A DNA stretch of 64,000 nt from Motilimonas pumila (GTDB taxonomy: Bacteria; Pseudomonadota; Gammaproteobacteria; Enterobacterales; CBDFNC01), in contig NZ_QZCH01000001.1 of NCBI RefSeq assembly GCF_003596335.1, positions 524,484-588,483 on the forward strand, written 5' to 3'. Below the pieces are notes generated by a model that was given only the letters and a program-made list of their open reading frames with translations, had not been told where the DNA came from and searched no databases. The position numbers and the translations under genes are program-made. This document shows positions 46,201-56,318 of this stretch, piece by piece; position 1 is the stretch's first letter, and each line of letters starts with the position of its first letter.

Positions 46201-47328
46201 TTATTGAAAGTGTTGTTTGATTTTCTCGATTATGCGGTCACAAGCCTTACCATCGCCATACGGATTGTGGGCTTTGCTCATCGCTTGATACTGAGTTTCA
46301 TTGGTTAATAAGCTTTGAACCTCAGAGATAATGGTCGCTTTATTTGTGCCCACTAATTTCACTGTCCCAGCCTCTACCGCTTCAGGTCTTTCTGTGGTAT
46401 CGCGCATTACCAGCACGGGTTTACCAAGAGAAGGGGCTTCCTCTTGAATACCGCCCGAGTCCGTTAAAATAATGTTTGCTTGATTCATAAGATAAACAAA
46501 AGGGAGGTAATCTTGAGGCTCTATCAAATGCACATTATCTACACCCTTTAAGATTCTATTAACCGGCTCTCTCACATTCGGGTTTAGGTGAACAGGGTAT
46601 AATACTTGTGATTCAGGGTGCTCTGTTGCAATTTCCACTAAAGCTTCACAAATACGTTCGAACCCGCCTCCGAAACTTTCCCTACGATGCCCTGTTACCA
46701 GAATGAGTTTTTTAGTTGCATCTAACTCTGGAAAACGAGAAGCCAGCGTAGCATTTAGGTCTTCATCTTTTTCTAGCTTATCTTTAATCAGAAACAACGC
46801 ATCGATGACTGTATTACCGGTGGTTGCAATGCTCTCTTGCTTGATTCCTTCGTTTAGTAGATTCTGCTTTGAAGTATCAGTCGGTGCAAAATGGAGTTCT
46901 GCGATGGCACCGGTCAGTTTGCGATTACCTTCTTCCGGCCAAGGAGAATATATGTTGCCCGTTCTCAGACCTGCCTCAACGTGACCCACCGGAATTTGTT
47001 GGTAATAAGCCGCTAGGCTGGTAGAAAGTGTTGTTGAAGTATCACCATGCACTAATACTATGTCTGGTTTGAACTCTTCTAAAACAGGCTTTAAACCAGA
47101 CAAAATATTAGCCGTCACATCGTACAAGGTTTGACCTGGCTTCATAATATTAAGATCAAAATCCGGTTCGATTTCAAACAAATTCAAAACCTGATCAAGC
47201 ATTTCACGATGCTGCGCTGTCACACATACCTTAGCGTCAATGCCCTCTGCCTCATTTAACTTGTGAACCAAAGGTGCCATTTTAATTGCTTCTGGACGCG
47301 TGCCAAAAACAGAAAGAACTTTAATCAT
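46201..47328 (-). CDS. wecB: UDP-N-acetylglucosamine 2-epimerase (non-hydrolysing)
   Basis: A 375-residue enzyme that interconverts UDP-GlcNAc and UDP-ManNAc. Signatures include [15 protein letters not shown] at the N-terminus, [57 protein letters not shown], and [29 protein letters not shown]. Together with wecC it supplies UDP-ManNAcA. It is the first gene after a 349-bp gap, so a promoter for the leftward set probably lies at 47329-47677. Confidence 0.96.
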   Translation of the reverse strand: MIKVLSVFGTRPEAIKMAPLVHKLNEAEGIDAKVCVTAQHREMLDQVLNLFEIEPDFDLNIMKPGQTLYDVTANILSGLKPVLEEFKPDIVLVHGDTSTTLSTSLAAYYQQIPVGHVEAGLRTGNIYSPWPEEGNRKLTGAIAELHFAPTDTSKQNLLNEGIKQESIATTGNTVIDALFLIKDKLEKDEDLNATLASRFPELDATKKLILVTGHRRESFGGGFERICEALVEIATEHPESQVLYPVHLNPNVREPVNRILKGVDNVHLIEPQDYLPFVYLMNQANIILTDSGGIQEEAPSLGKPVLVMRDTTERPEAVEAGTVKLVGTNKATIISEVQSLLTNETQYQAMSKAHNPYGDGKACDRIIEKIKQHFQ

Positions 47329-47450
47329 TTACTCTAAATCCCTTACTTTTTGAATATTTTAATAATGACACATCAAAGATGCAGCACCGTATTTGCCTGT
47401 GAGAGCGGCATTTGGCGTCTCTTAATAGTTTCAGGAAAGGAACAAGATGG

Positions 47451-47464
47451 TGCCTAATTAGGCA
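47451..47464. promoter_or_regulatory. 14-bp perfect palindrome, possible operator upstream of wecB
   Basis: TGCCTAATTAGGCA reads the same on both strands and lies 123 bp upstream of the wecB start. A dimeric regulator could bind it. No regulator gene is adjacent, so the role is speculative. Confidence 0.35.
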
Positions 47465-47637
47465 AAACAATGTTCACACTTCCTTGCGTGAGACTGTAGT
47501 AATACACTTTTTTGAGAGCTTGATCTAATTTTGAGCTCAGACATTGTATTTATTGTGGATATTTTATCAATAGCTACTAGACACTTTTATTACAAAAATT
47601 ATGCAATTTAAGCATATCGTATTGATTTTATGTTCAT

Positions 47638-47676
47638 AATAAAGAGATAAGAGTGGAGAACTCTTATCTCTTTATT
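47638..47676 (-). terminator. ugd terminator, 17-bp perfect stem
   Basis: 47638-47654 and 47660-47676 are perfectly complementary over 17 bp around loop GGAGA, beginning one base past the ugd stop codon. The stem is AT-rich and ends in U-rich RNA in both directions. Confidence 0.85.
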
Positions 47677-47677
47677 T

Positions 47678-49015
47678 TTAGCGGTTCAGGGACTGGCGAC
47701 CAATGGAAAAGTAATCAAGGCCATACTTTTCTACCGTTTTTGGTTGGTATAAGTTGCGACCATCAAATATAACGGGATATTTCAGTTGCTGCTTTATTAC
47801 CTCAAAGTCCGGGGCTCTGAAGTTTTGCCATTCAGTACAAATAATAAGCGCATCGGCCTGTTTCAGCGCTGCTTCCTTGGTGCCCATTAAGCTCAGATGC
47901 TCTCGACCTTGATAGATTCGTTGAGCTTCTTCCATGGCTTCAGGGTCAAAGGCATGAACCCGAGCCCCCATTTCCCATAGTGCTTCCATAATCACTCTGC
48001 TAGGAGCTTCACGCATGTCGTCAGTATTTGGTTTAAACGCTAATCCCCAAAGTGCGAACGTCTTGCCTTGCACGCCATCTTTGAAGTAGTGATTGATGTA
48101 TTCGATTATTTTGTATTTTTGCGCGGCGTTAACAGCTTCCACTGATTTCAGAATTTGCGCTTCATAGCCAATTGAGTTAGCAGTTCGAACTAAAGCTTGA
48201 ACATCCTTTGGAAAACATGATCCCCCATAGCCACAACCTGGGTAAATAAAGTGGTAGCCAATTCGCTCATCTGCACCTATGCCTTGACGAACCATCTCAA
48301 TATCAGCTCCCAGCTTTTCTGCCAAGTTAGACATTTCATTCATAAAGCTAATTTTTGTCGCTAACATACAGTTGGCCGCATACTTTGTAAGTTCCGCGCT
48401 GCGTACATCCATCACAATTATTCGGTCTCTATTGCGATTGAAAGGCGCATACAACTCTCGCATGGCATTTTCGGCATGACTACTGTCGGTTCCAATGATG
48501 ATACGGTCGGGTTTTTTACAGTCGTTAACCGCTGCACCTTCTTTTAAAAATTCTGGGTTAGAAACAACGTCAAATTCAAGCGCCGCTTTATTACCTTGGA
48601 TTAAGGTGGCTTTAATTTTCTCTGCGACTCTATCTGCAGTGCCAACAGGAACCGTGGACTTATCAATGATTATCTTATGCGACTTCATGTGCAGAGCAAT
48701 AGTTTCAGCTACAGCGAGTACATATTGTAAATCCGCAGAGCCATCTTCATCGGGCGGCGTACCCACTGCTATGAATTGTAATTCTCCAAAATCAACGCCT
48801 TGTTCAGGGTCTGTTGTAAAAACGAGCCTACCCGCTTGATAATTTTCTTTAACAATCGCGGCTAAGCCGGGTTCAAAGATTGGAATAACCCCTTGCTTCA
48901 GGGCGTCAATTTTACTTTCATCGATATCCACACAACACACGCTATGCCCAGCATCAGCTAATACTGCGGCTTGTACTAAACCAACATACCCAATACCAAA
49001 AACAGTTACTTTCAT
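47678..49015 (-). CDS. ugd: UDP-glucose 6-dehydrogenase
   Basis: A 445-residue NAD+-dependent dehydrogenase making UDP-glucuronate from UDP-glucose. The Rossmann loop is [20 protein letters not shown]. The active site is [19 protein letters not shown], with the catalytic cysteine in G-G-S-C-F-P-K-D. Other signatures are [26 protein letters not shown] and [17 protein letters not shown]. It is separated from wecB by a terminator and a 349-bp gap, so it is probably its own transcription unit but in the same pathway, giving glucuronate for the polymer. Confidence 0.96.
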   Translation of the reverse strand: MKVTVFGIGYVGLVQAAVLADAGHSVCCVDIDESKIDALKQGVIPIFEPGLAAIVKENYQAGRLVFTTDPEQGVDFGELQFIAVGTPPDEDGSADLQYVLAVAETIALHMKSHKIIIDKSTVPVGTADRVAEKIKATLIQGNKAALEFDVVSNPEFLKEGAAVNDCKKPDRIIIGTDSSHAENAMRELYAPFNRNRDRIIVMDVRSAELTKYAANCMLATKISFMNEMSNLAEKLGADIEMVRQGIGADERIGYHFIYPGCGYGGSCFPKDVQALVRTANSIGYEAQILKSVEAVNAAQKYKIIEYINHYFKDGVQGKTFALWGLAFKPNTDDMREAPSRVIMEALWEMGARVHAFDPEAMEEAQRIYQGREHLSLMGTKEAALKQADALIICTEWQNFRAPDFEVIKQQLKYPVIFDGRNLYQPKTVEKYGLDYFSIGRQSLNR

Positions 49016-49153
49016 TCTCTTTTCTCTGTTGGAGTTTTAACAAGATATACAATTTATTATTGAACAAGATACTACAGATAGTAAAGCATACCTAATCACA
49101 TTAAAGACGTCGTTTGCTTGCGTTGCGTTCTTTCGTATTTGTTTCAGGCACAA

Positions 49154-49179
49154 AAAAGGGCGGTATAAACCGCCCTTTT
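49154..49179 (-). terminator. Chitinase gene terminator
   Basis: AAAAGGGCGG (49154-49163), loop TATAAA, CCGCCCTTTT (49170-49179). Perfect 10-bp stem; the minus strand continues with U. It is 22 bp past the chitinase stop. Confidence 0.92.
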
Positions 49180-49201
49180 GTATCAATCAATTAAAAATTG
49201 A

Positions 49202-52200
49202 TTATTTAACTTCTTCAGTACGACCGTAAGTTTTACCACCTACAGTGAATGTGAAGTTAGTTGGTACAGGAATAGGCATGTACATACGGATAGCGATGTC
49301 AATTGTTTGACCTGGCTTCCATTCTACCGCGCCCCAACCTTCAGCTTTAAGCTGTGCACTGTAACGGTGGAAGTCGTCAGACAGACCGCCCGCGTTGCCC
49401 ATGCTAGAGCCAGACTGTGCGATGTTGTCTACAGACCATTTAACACCAGAGTACATGTCTACTAGGTTAGTGATACCGTTACCGCTTGGTACTGCATAAG
49501 GTTTAAGCGTATCAGCAATTTGCGAGTTCATCGGCATAGCTGGTGATACGTTAAAGGCAATGTTAGCACCTGATAGGTCAACGTTAGAGTTGTTAGTCAA
49601 CTTAAGCGCAACCTGGATTGGGTAGTTATCTTCACCTTTTGGTAAGTAACCAACTAGATCCACATCTACGTCTACAGTTTCAGCTGGAACAACGAAGTTT
49701 TCGTCAGCTGGTTTAACACCGTAAGGAGCTGCAGTCTTAATCATGTTGTATGCAGTGTCAGTTAACGTGCTACCGAAGTAGTGGTAACCTAGACCGTTTT
49801 GCTCAGGAGTCGAGTAGTCACCCGCTAGTTCCCAGAACATGATACCACCAGCGCCTTGGTCAATAGCGTATTGAACCTTAGCTTTGTACGACTTCATGTT
49901 TTCAGTAGAAAGGAATACTTTCTTCTGATCGTTCCACAACCAAGAAGCTTGTGCTACGTCATCGTAATGCTCGGTGTAGTCGCCTACGTACTTAGAAGAA
50001 TCTTTAGTCATGTCATGACCGTAGATTTCTACGTAAGGAGTCGGTAGGTTGTCACGTAGGTTGTTCGCGTGCCACATTGGGCTCGCACCAGCAAACATTT
50101 CAACACCGTCAGCGCCTAGGTCGAACCATAGGTTATCGATACCTTGTGCACCGTAACCACATGGAGCACCAGCTTTCGGAGAAAGTGCGTCTGGACCTAA
50201 GTTACCACCAGTACCTAGGTAACACTCTTTCTGGTTAGGAAGAGCTGCTAGACCATTGTAACCGTTAGTACCGCCAGAAACTTGCTGCCAACCACGAGTG
50301 TAGTATGGTAGACCGATGTTGATACGACCGCCTTGTAGCGCAGTACGGAAGTATTTGTAAGACCAGTCAATGTTCAAGTAACCTTGACCGTTGTAGTACT
50401 TAGCGTCGCCGCCAGAGTAGATACCCGCATCAGCGATTTCAGCGTCAACACCGTTGTCGTAAAGTGCAGCGTTGTGACCAACGAAGTGGTTCCATGCACC
50501 GTGCAAGTCGTAAGACATGATGTTTACGTAATCTAGGTATTTAAGTGCTTGGAAGCCCTCGAAACCACGTAATAGGTAACCAGAAGATGGAGACGCAATC
50601 GTCAACATGTAGTGTTGGTTATCTTTAGCACCTTGCTTATCAAGCTCAGCACGTAACGCTTCCATTAGCGCCATGTAACCAGCCCAAAGTTGACCACGGT
50701 TCTTGTTAGAGATAGCCCAATCTTCTGGGTGACCAGCATCAGACATTGAAGATGGGTATTCGTAATCGATGTCGATACCATCGAAGCTGTATGTATCTAC
50801 AAATTTAGCAGCAGACTTAGCAAACTTAGCGATTGCTTCGTGGTTCACAGAACCGTCTGGCTTAACTGTCATGCTGTAGAAACCACCGTCAGCTACACGA
50901 CCGTTGTCGCCGAAGTAACCGCCTGTTTCAGCCCAACCACCAACAGATAGTAGCAATTTAACATCATGCTTCTGTGCGTATTGGTTTAGTAGGTTGAAGT
51001 GACCTTTGTATGGTAGAGATGGGTCCATCGCATTTTCAGCGCCTTCCCAAGTCATGCCAGTCGCAGGGTTGTTTGGATCGTTAACGTCACCGATAGAAAC
51101 TTCACCGTTTGCATCAATGTGCGCGAACGCGTAGTTGATGTGCGTTAGGCTGTCCCAAGGAACATCAGACGCTAGGTAAGAAGGTTGACCGTTAGCACCG
51201 TTTCTCCACGAAGTGAAGTAACCGATGATACGACGAGGGTGATCAGCACCCATAAGTTCACGACCGTCCGTGTCGTAAAGTGTACAGTAAGGTGTTTCAA
51301 CACCAGGAGTTTGGTATAGACCAGCTGGACGACACTGCTCGTGCTCACCTGTTACAGGTGGAAGAGTAGGTTCAACTGTTGGTGCTACAGTAGGCTCAAC
51401 TGTTGGTGCTACAGTAGGTTCAACTGTTGGTGCTACAGTAGGTTCAACTGTTGGTGCTACAGTAGGCGCAACTGTTGGTGCTACAGTAGGTTCAACTGTT
51501 GGTGCTACAGTAGGTTCAACTGTTGGTGCTACAGTAGGCGCAACTGTTGGTGCTACAGTAGGTTCAACTGTTGGTGCTACAGTAGGTTCAACTGTTGGTG
51601 CTACAGTAGGCGCAACTGTTGGTGCTACAGTAGGTTCAACTGTTGGTGCTACAGTAGGTTCAACTGTTGGTGCTACAGTAGGCGCAACTGTTGGTGCTAC
51701 AGTAGGTTCAACTGTTGGTGCTACAGTAGGTTCAACTGTTGGTGCTACAGTAGGCGCAACTGTTGGCGCTACAGTAGGTGCAACTGTTGGCGCTACAGTA
51801 GGCGCAACTGTTGGTGCTACAGTAGGTGCAACTGTTGGGTTAGTACCACAAGATACTTCTTCCCAGAACCAGTTACCGCCAGCTGCTGGGGTTTCCCATG
51901 AACCAGGGCTGTTCTTCGCAACATAACAAGCGCCGTTGTGAGAAACAGTGTCACCGTTGCTCACTTTAGTAGAACCAGCAACCCAAGGCGTAACATCAGA
52001 TGGTACTGATGGACCTTCAGTAGGTGCTACAGTAGGTACTACGGTTGGAGTAACAGGACCTTCAGTAGGCTTAGTTGTACCGTCACACTGGTCAACTAGC
52101 TTCCACTCTTGCCATGGGCCAGAGCGCTCAGCAGGGTTTTGACCTTGGGTCCACCAGTTTGCTTGGTATACCGAACCTTCGTGTTGAACTTGAGTACCGC

Positions 52201-52333
52201 CACCGAAGCTTGCGCCAGCAGACCAAGTATCTAGATTTGAACAATCAGCTGCTTGAGCATTAAATGCCATTAAACATGCAGCAGAAAGAGAACTAAGCGT
52301 AAAACCGCGCTTAGCAAGAGAAGATATGCTCAT
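49202..52333 (-). CDS. Secreted multidomain GH18 chitinase
   Basis: A 1043-residue secreted endo/exo-type chitinase. The signal peptide ends near AFNAQA-AD (about residue 29). Two CBM5/12 chitin-binding modules follow (about 30-85, with Y-Q-A-N-W-W-T-Q-G, and about 113-165). A Pro-Thr-Val linker with A/E alternation spans about 168-333. The GH18 barrel runs from about 345 to 870: GYFTSWRNG, LLLSVGGWAETGGYF, and the catalytic DGIDIDYE with Glu525. A C-terminal beta domain (about 880-1040) resembles chitinase accessory or CBM2-like modules. AAGGA precedes the ATG. Cleavage of chitin to chitooligosaccharides is certain in type. Export by the gsp system is inferred. Confidence 0.95.
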   Translation of the reverse strand: MSISSLAKRGFTLSSLSAACLMAFNAQAADCSNLDTWSAGASFGGGTQVQHEGSVYQANWWTQGQNPAERSGPWQEWKLVDQCDGTTKPTEGPVTPTVVPTVAPTEGPSVPSDVTPWVAGSTKVSNGDTVSHNGACYVAKNSPGSWETPAAGGNWFWEEVSCGTNPTVAPTVAPTVAPTVAPTVAPTVAPTVAPTVAPTVEPTVAPTVEPTVAPTVAPTVAPTVEPTVAPTVEPTVAPTVAPTVAPTVEPTVAPTVEPTVAPTVAPTVAPTVEPTVAPTVEPTVAPTVAPTVAPTVEPTVAPTVEPTVAPTVEPTVAPTVEPTLPPVTGEHEQCRPAGLYQTPGVETPYCTLYDTDGRELMGADHPRRIIGYFTSWRNGANGQPSYLASDVPWDSLTHINYAFAHIDANGEVSIGDVNDPNNPATGMTWEGAENAMDPSLPYKGHFNLLNQYAQKHDVKLLLSVGGWAETGGYFGDNGRVADGGFYSMTVKPDGSVNHEAIAKFAKSAAKFVDTYSFDGIDIDYEYPSSMSDAGHPEDWAISNKNRGQLWAGYMALMEALRAELDKQGAKDNQHYMLTIASPSSGYLLRGFEGFQALKYLDYVNIMSYDLHGAWNHFVGHNAALYDNGVDAEIADAGIYSGGDAKYYNGQGYLNIDWSYKYFRTALQGGRINIGLPYYTRGWQQVSGGTNGYNGLAALPNQKECYLGTGGNLGPDALSPKAGAPCGYGAQGIDNLWFDLGADGVEMFAGASPMWHANNLRDNLPTPYVEIYGHDMTKDSSKYVGDYTEHYDDVAQASWLWNDQKKVFLSTENMKSYKAKVQYAIDQGAGGIMFWELAGDYSTPEQNGLGYHYFGSTLTDTAYNMIKTAAPYGVKPADENFVVPAETVDVDVDLVGYLPKGEDNYPIQVALKLTNNSNVDLSGANIAFNVSPAMPMNSQIADTLKPYAVPSGNGITNLVDMYSGVKWSVDNIAQSGSSMGNAGGLSDDFHRYSAQLKAEGWGAVEWKPGQTIDIAIRMYMPIPVPTNFTFTVGGKTYGRTEEVK
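51360..51835 (-). repeat. Coding tandem repeat in the chitinase linker (12/24/72-bp periods)
   Basis: The DNA repeats a 12-bp unit coding for (A/E)PTV. Pairs give a 24-bp unit, and the A/E order forms a 72-bp higher-order repeat, E-P-T-V / A / E / A / A / A, present in about four consecutive copies after eight uniform A units. The units are almost identical at the DNA level, even at silent positions, showing recent copying by recombination or slippage. Confidence 0.9.
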
Positions 52334-52365
52334 CTTGTTCTTCCTTAAACCTTTTAAATTTTGAT

Positions 52366-52408
52366 GCAGGAAAGCTTCCTGCGTCCCTGTGCTAGTTTTC
52401 CTAACTAG
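52366..52408 (-). promoter_or_regulatory. Two hairpins in the chitinase 5' leader
   Basis: GCAGGAA-AGC-TTCCTGC (52366-52382; 7-bp stem) and CTAGTT-TTCCT-AACTAG (52392-52408; 6-bp stem) lie 33-75 bases upstream of the chitinase ATG on the minus strand. They may stabilise the mRNA or regulate it. Neither is followed by a U-tract. Confidence 0.4.
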
Positions 52409-52751
52409 TCTTTTAAATATACGTATAAATCAAAAAATACAGAAGTCGAAATAAACAAAACGTGATCGAACCCTACTAAAATCATTACTTACCCGACAAA
52501 AACTCATACTAAACGATTAAACCAAAACATATTCAAATAGATGCAACAACTAGCCCCATTTATTCAAACCTTTATTAATGACTTTTTTGTTTTTATGAAA
52601 ACTTCATTTACTTTTTTAAGTCGTAAGGAAACAAGAATTTCGGGCCGGATACAGTTTGACAGTCAATAGAAATGACGCAGGGTATGAAGGTTCAGAAAAT
52701 GGCTTATGGCGAGCCCCGCAGCAAAGCAGGCTTAACACACATCAGATACAA

Positions 52752-52778
52752 AAAAGCCCCGTCAATACCGAGGCTTTC
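52752..52778 (-). terminator. groEL terminator
   Basis: AAAGCCCCG and CGAGGCTTT pair with a single C-A mismatch around a short loop, 38 bp past the groEL stop. The minus-strand copy is followed by six U. Confidence 0.85.
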
Positions 52779-52815
52779 AATTCTACCGCATTATAGCAGC
52801 ATGGTAAGGCAGAGC

Positions 52816-54483
<1,668 letters not shown>

Positions 54484-54498
54484 TTAATCAACTAAAAT

Positions 54499-54792
54499 TT
54501 ATGCTTCAACGATAGCTAGAATATCGCTTTCGCTCATGATCAATACTTCTTCGCCGTCCAGCTTCTCAGTTTTTACGCTGTAGCCTTCGCTGAAAATGAC
54601 CTTATCGCCAACTTTCACATCCAAAGCTTTCACTTCGCCGTTTTCAAGGATGCGACCATTACCTACAGCAATCACTTCTCCGCGAGTTGACTTTTCAGCC
54701 GCAGAGCCAGTTAATACGATACCGCCAGCAGACTTAGACTCTTGCTCTTGACGCTTAACGATAACGCGATCGTGTAAAGGACGAATGTTCAT
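54499..54792 (-). CDS. groS: Co-chaperonin GroES (Hsp10)
   Basis: A 97-residue co-chaperonin that caps the GroEL ring. It starts [16 protein letters not shown] and has the mobile loop [27 protein letters not shown] and [15 protein letters not shown]. The ATG at 54792 has AGGAGT upstream. The reading frame is open further upstream to 54897, but that extension would run through the sigma-32 promoter at 54858-54887 and is rejected. Confidence 0.98.
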   Translation of the reverse strand: MNIRPLHDRVIVKRQEQESKSAGGIVLTGSAAEKSTRGEVIAVGNGRILENGEVKALDVKVGDKVIFSEGYSVKTEKLDGEEVLIMSESDILAIVEA

Positions 54793-54857
54793 TAAAGTAC
54801 TCCTGATAGTTTTGAAAAATGTACGAGGCCCTGTTGGGCTTAGTTCCATGTAATCTA

Positions 54858-54887
54858 AGATGGGGTTAGCCAGAGATTTCTCAAGGG
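54858..54887 (-). promoter_or_regulatory. Sigma-32 heat-shock promoter of groESL
   Basis: On the minus strand the sequence reads CCCTTGAGA, then 13 bp, then CCCCATCT. This matches the sigma-32 consensus (CTTGAAA, 13-15 bp, CCCCATNT) with one change in the -35 box. Transcription would begin near 54850, giving a leader of about 58 bases to groES. Confidence 0.85.
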
Positions 54888-54927
54888 CTGAAGACATAAA
54901 ATTGCAGACTTTTTTGTTTCGGGCACA

Positions 54928-54953
54928 AAAAAAGGAGCTTAAGCTCCTTTTTT
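54928..54953 (-). terminator. Bidirectional terminator upstream of groESL promoter
   Basis: A perfect 26-bp palindrome: A6-GGAG-CTTAAG-CTCC-T6. The stem is AAAAAAGGAG/CTCCTTTTTT with loop CTTAAG, and there is a T-run on either strand. It ends the small gene at 54970-55203. Confidence 0.9.
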
Positions 54954-54969
54954 CATTCCTAAGTTACGC

Positions 54970-55203
54970 TTAGGCGGCCACGCTTTGTTGCATCTGCATG
55001 GCTTTTATAATTTGGTTTACTTCGCTCATCACAGACAATGCTTTGCGATCAGCGTTTTTGTACGCCACCATTTTGCCATTAATGACGCGAAAACGCCCAA
55101 CACCAACAATAAAAACACGGCCGTTGAAAAAGGCCTTGATATGCTTGGCTACTTGGCGCGGATGGTATTTTTTAAATGTTTTTAAAGATACAGCAACATT
55201 CAT
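54970..55203 (-). CDS. Small basic protein of unknown function
   Basis: A 77-residue protein with a basic N-terminal half (KTFKKYHPRQVAKHIKAFFNGRVFIVGVGRFRVINGKMV) and a helical C-terminus (MSEVNQIIKAMQMQ). A beta-hairpin such as VFIVGVGRFRVINGK followed by a helix is plausible. I recognise no family. The gene looks real: it has its own strong terminator (54928-54953), GGGAGACTTC before the ATG, and sits intact between groES and fxsA. It has no signal peptide or membrane segment. The positive charge suggests nucleic-acid or ribosome binding, which is speculation. Confidence 0.7.
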   Translation of the reverse strand: MNVAVSLKTFKKYHPRQVAKHIKAFFNGRVFIVGVGRFRVINGKMVAYKNADRKALSVMSEVNQIIKAMQMQQSVAA

Positions 55204-55593
55204 ACAGAAGTCTCCCTGGTAAAATTGTTCTCGCCAACGGGGCGAGCATTTCCCATATAAAACAGCTAAGTCAAAAAGTGTGACTTGCTCAATAAGCTCC
55301 CTGCTAATACTGCTTCACTGCCGGGATAATCCTTAACCCGAAAGCTATTAACACAAGACTCAACATCTTTAATTATTTCAATCATGTTGGCTTGAAATTG
55401 TGACTTTTATATAGACAGTTTAGTCGCTAAAAGTTCATTATATTATTATCAAATTTTTCGCCGGCTAACTTACCGATTTATGTTTTGCTTTACAAGCCCG
55501 GCTATAGGCAATAATCAAATAGTGTGACCTGAATTCACACTATTTTATAACAATTGTGAAATATAATTCAGACGATCCATTGGCACTCACAAA
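55204..55593. other. Intergenic region between the small gene and fxsA
   Basis: 390 bp without a gene. The promoter of the small leftward gene should lie in the left part. The right part carries the fxsA terminator hairpin (55517-55545). Nothing else was found. Confidence 0.5.
55517..55545 (-). terminator. Hairpin downstream of fxsA, probable terminator
   Basis: AAATAGTGTGA (55517-55527) and TCACACTATTT (55535-55545) form a perfect 11-bp stem with loop CCTGAAT, 48 bp past the fxsA stop. Flanks are T-rich on both strands. The spacing of GTGTGA and TCACAC (seven bases) is one too many for a CRP site. Confidence 0.65.
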
Positions 55594-56127
55594 TCAGTCT
55601 TTTCGCTCATATTCCCCTTCAATCGTGCTCTTATCATTGCTGTTTTGCTGTGGCTTTGACGTTGGTTGCTCGTCAGACGGTATATGTTCGGCACTAAAAC
55701 CACCTTGAAATCCACCGTTAGAGAACCCTGATTGATGAAATCCACCATTAAACCCCGCACCAGCTACCATATTCACCGAAAGCTTAGCTAACGCCTGTTC
55801 GGCTAATTTACCTCTAACACTTGGCTGTAATAGCATCAAACCACAAAAATCGGTTACAAAGCCTGGGGTAACTAACAATACGCCAGCAATGACCAGCATC
55901 ATGGCCTCAATCAGCTCTTTGCCTGGCATTTCACCTTGCTGCATACGTGATTGCACATTAAACATGGTTTGTAAGCCTTGGCTTCTGACTAACGATGAGC
56001 CAACCAAAGCGGTAATAATCACTAAGCCGATGGTTGGCCATACGCCAAGTAAACCACCCACTTGTACTAATACATAAATTTCCAGTAACGAGGTAAACGT
56101 AAATAATAAAAATAATCTTGCGAACAT
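55594..56127 (-). CDS. fxsA: FxsA family membrane protein
   Basis: A 177-residue inner-membrane protein. It has two transmembrane regions at the N-terminus (LFTFTSLLEIYVLVQVGGLLGVWPTIGLVIITALVGSSLVRSQG) and a third in IEAMMLVIAGVLLVTPGFVTDFCG, all conserved in FxsA. In E. coli, overexpression of FxsA relieves F exclusion of phage T7; its normal function is not known. The C-terminal tail after residue 120 is Gly/Phe- and then Glu/Gln/Ser-rich. Its position close to groESL and aspA matches the enteric order (fxsA, aspA, dcuA, groES). Confidence 0.93.
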   Translation of the reverse strand: MFARLFLLFTFTSLLEIYVLVQVGGLLGVWPTIGLVIITALVGSSLVRSQGLQTMFNVQSRMQQGEMPGKELIEAMMLVIAGVLLVTPGFVTDFCGLMLLQPSVRGKLAEQALAKLSVNMVAGAGFNGGFHQSGFSNGGFQGGFSAEHIPSDEQPTSKPQQNSNDKSTIEGEYERKD

Positions 56128-56261
56128 CGGGCACCTCTCAAATTTTTGTCAGCAAAGCATAGCATTTTGCCGCCATAAGACTATATATACTTGCCCCAAT
56201 GTCACCTATTAAGCGTGTAAATAAAGGTAAAGGCAGTAAGGTACCCCGCCGTTAAAAATCA

Positions 56262-56287
56262 AAAGAGAGTGCGTTTGCACTCTCTTT
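56262..56287 (-). terminator. dcuA terminator
   Basis: AAAGAGAGTGC (56262-56272), loop GTTT, GCACTCTCTTT (56277-56287). Perfect 11-bp stem; the minus strand continues TTTTGATTTTT. It begins 32 bp past the dcuA stop. Confidence 0.9.
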
Positions 56288-56318
56288 GAATAAGTTGAAA
56301 TAGACTTACTCTAAGCCG

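Larger units (their letters stand above)
47329..47677. other. Intergenic region wecB / ugd with a palindrome
   Basis: 349 bp without a gene. It holds the ugd terminator hairpin (47638-47676), a 14-bp perfect palindrome TGCCTAATTAGGCA at 47451-47464, and AT-rich DNA. The leftward promoter of the wecB-to-vanZ genes should be here. I looked for a JUMPstart/ops element (GGCGGTAGC) on both strands and did not find one. Confidence 0.55.
52334..52815. other. Intergenic region upstream of the chitinase, downstream of groEL
   Basis: 482 bp without a credible gene. Near the chitinase start it contains two leader hairpins: GCAGGAA/TTCCTGC (52366-52382) and CTAGTT/AACTAG (52392-52408). AT-rich DNA holding the chitinase promoter follows, and the groEL terminator lies at the far end (52752-52778). 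I could not identify a specific operator. Confidence 0.55.

Noticed and set aside
47329..47677. JUMPstart/ops element for the polysaccharide operon
   Set aside because: Neither GGCGGTAGC nor a close variant was found on either strand.
51360..51835. Repeat array considered as a CRISPR array
   Set aside because: The units are contiguous with no unique spacers, are in frame, and code for a Pro-Thr linker.
51341..51901. A 186-codon + strand frame of repeating Cys-Trp-Tyr units across the chitinase repeat
   Set aside because: It is the antisense shadow of the Pro-Thr linker. Its periodicity comes only from the DNA repeat, and it has no ribosome site or plausible fold.
55517..55545. TGTGA...TCACA read as a CRP site
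   Set aside because: The spacer is seven bases, not six, and the sequence is better explained as the perfect stem of a terminator.
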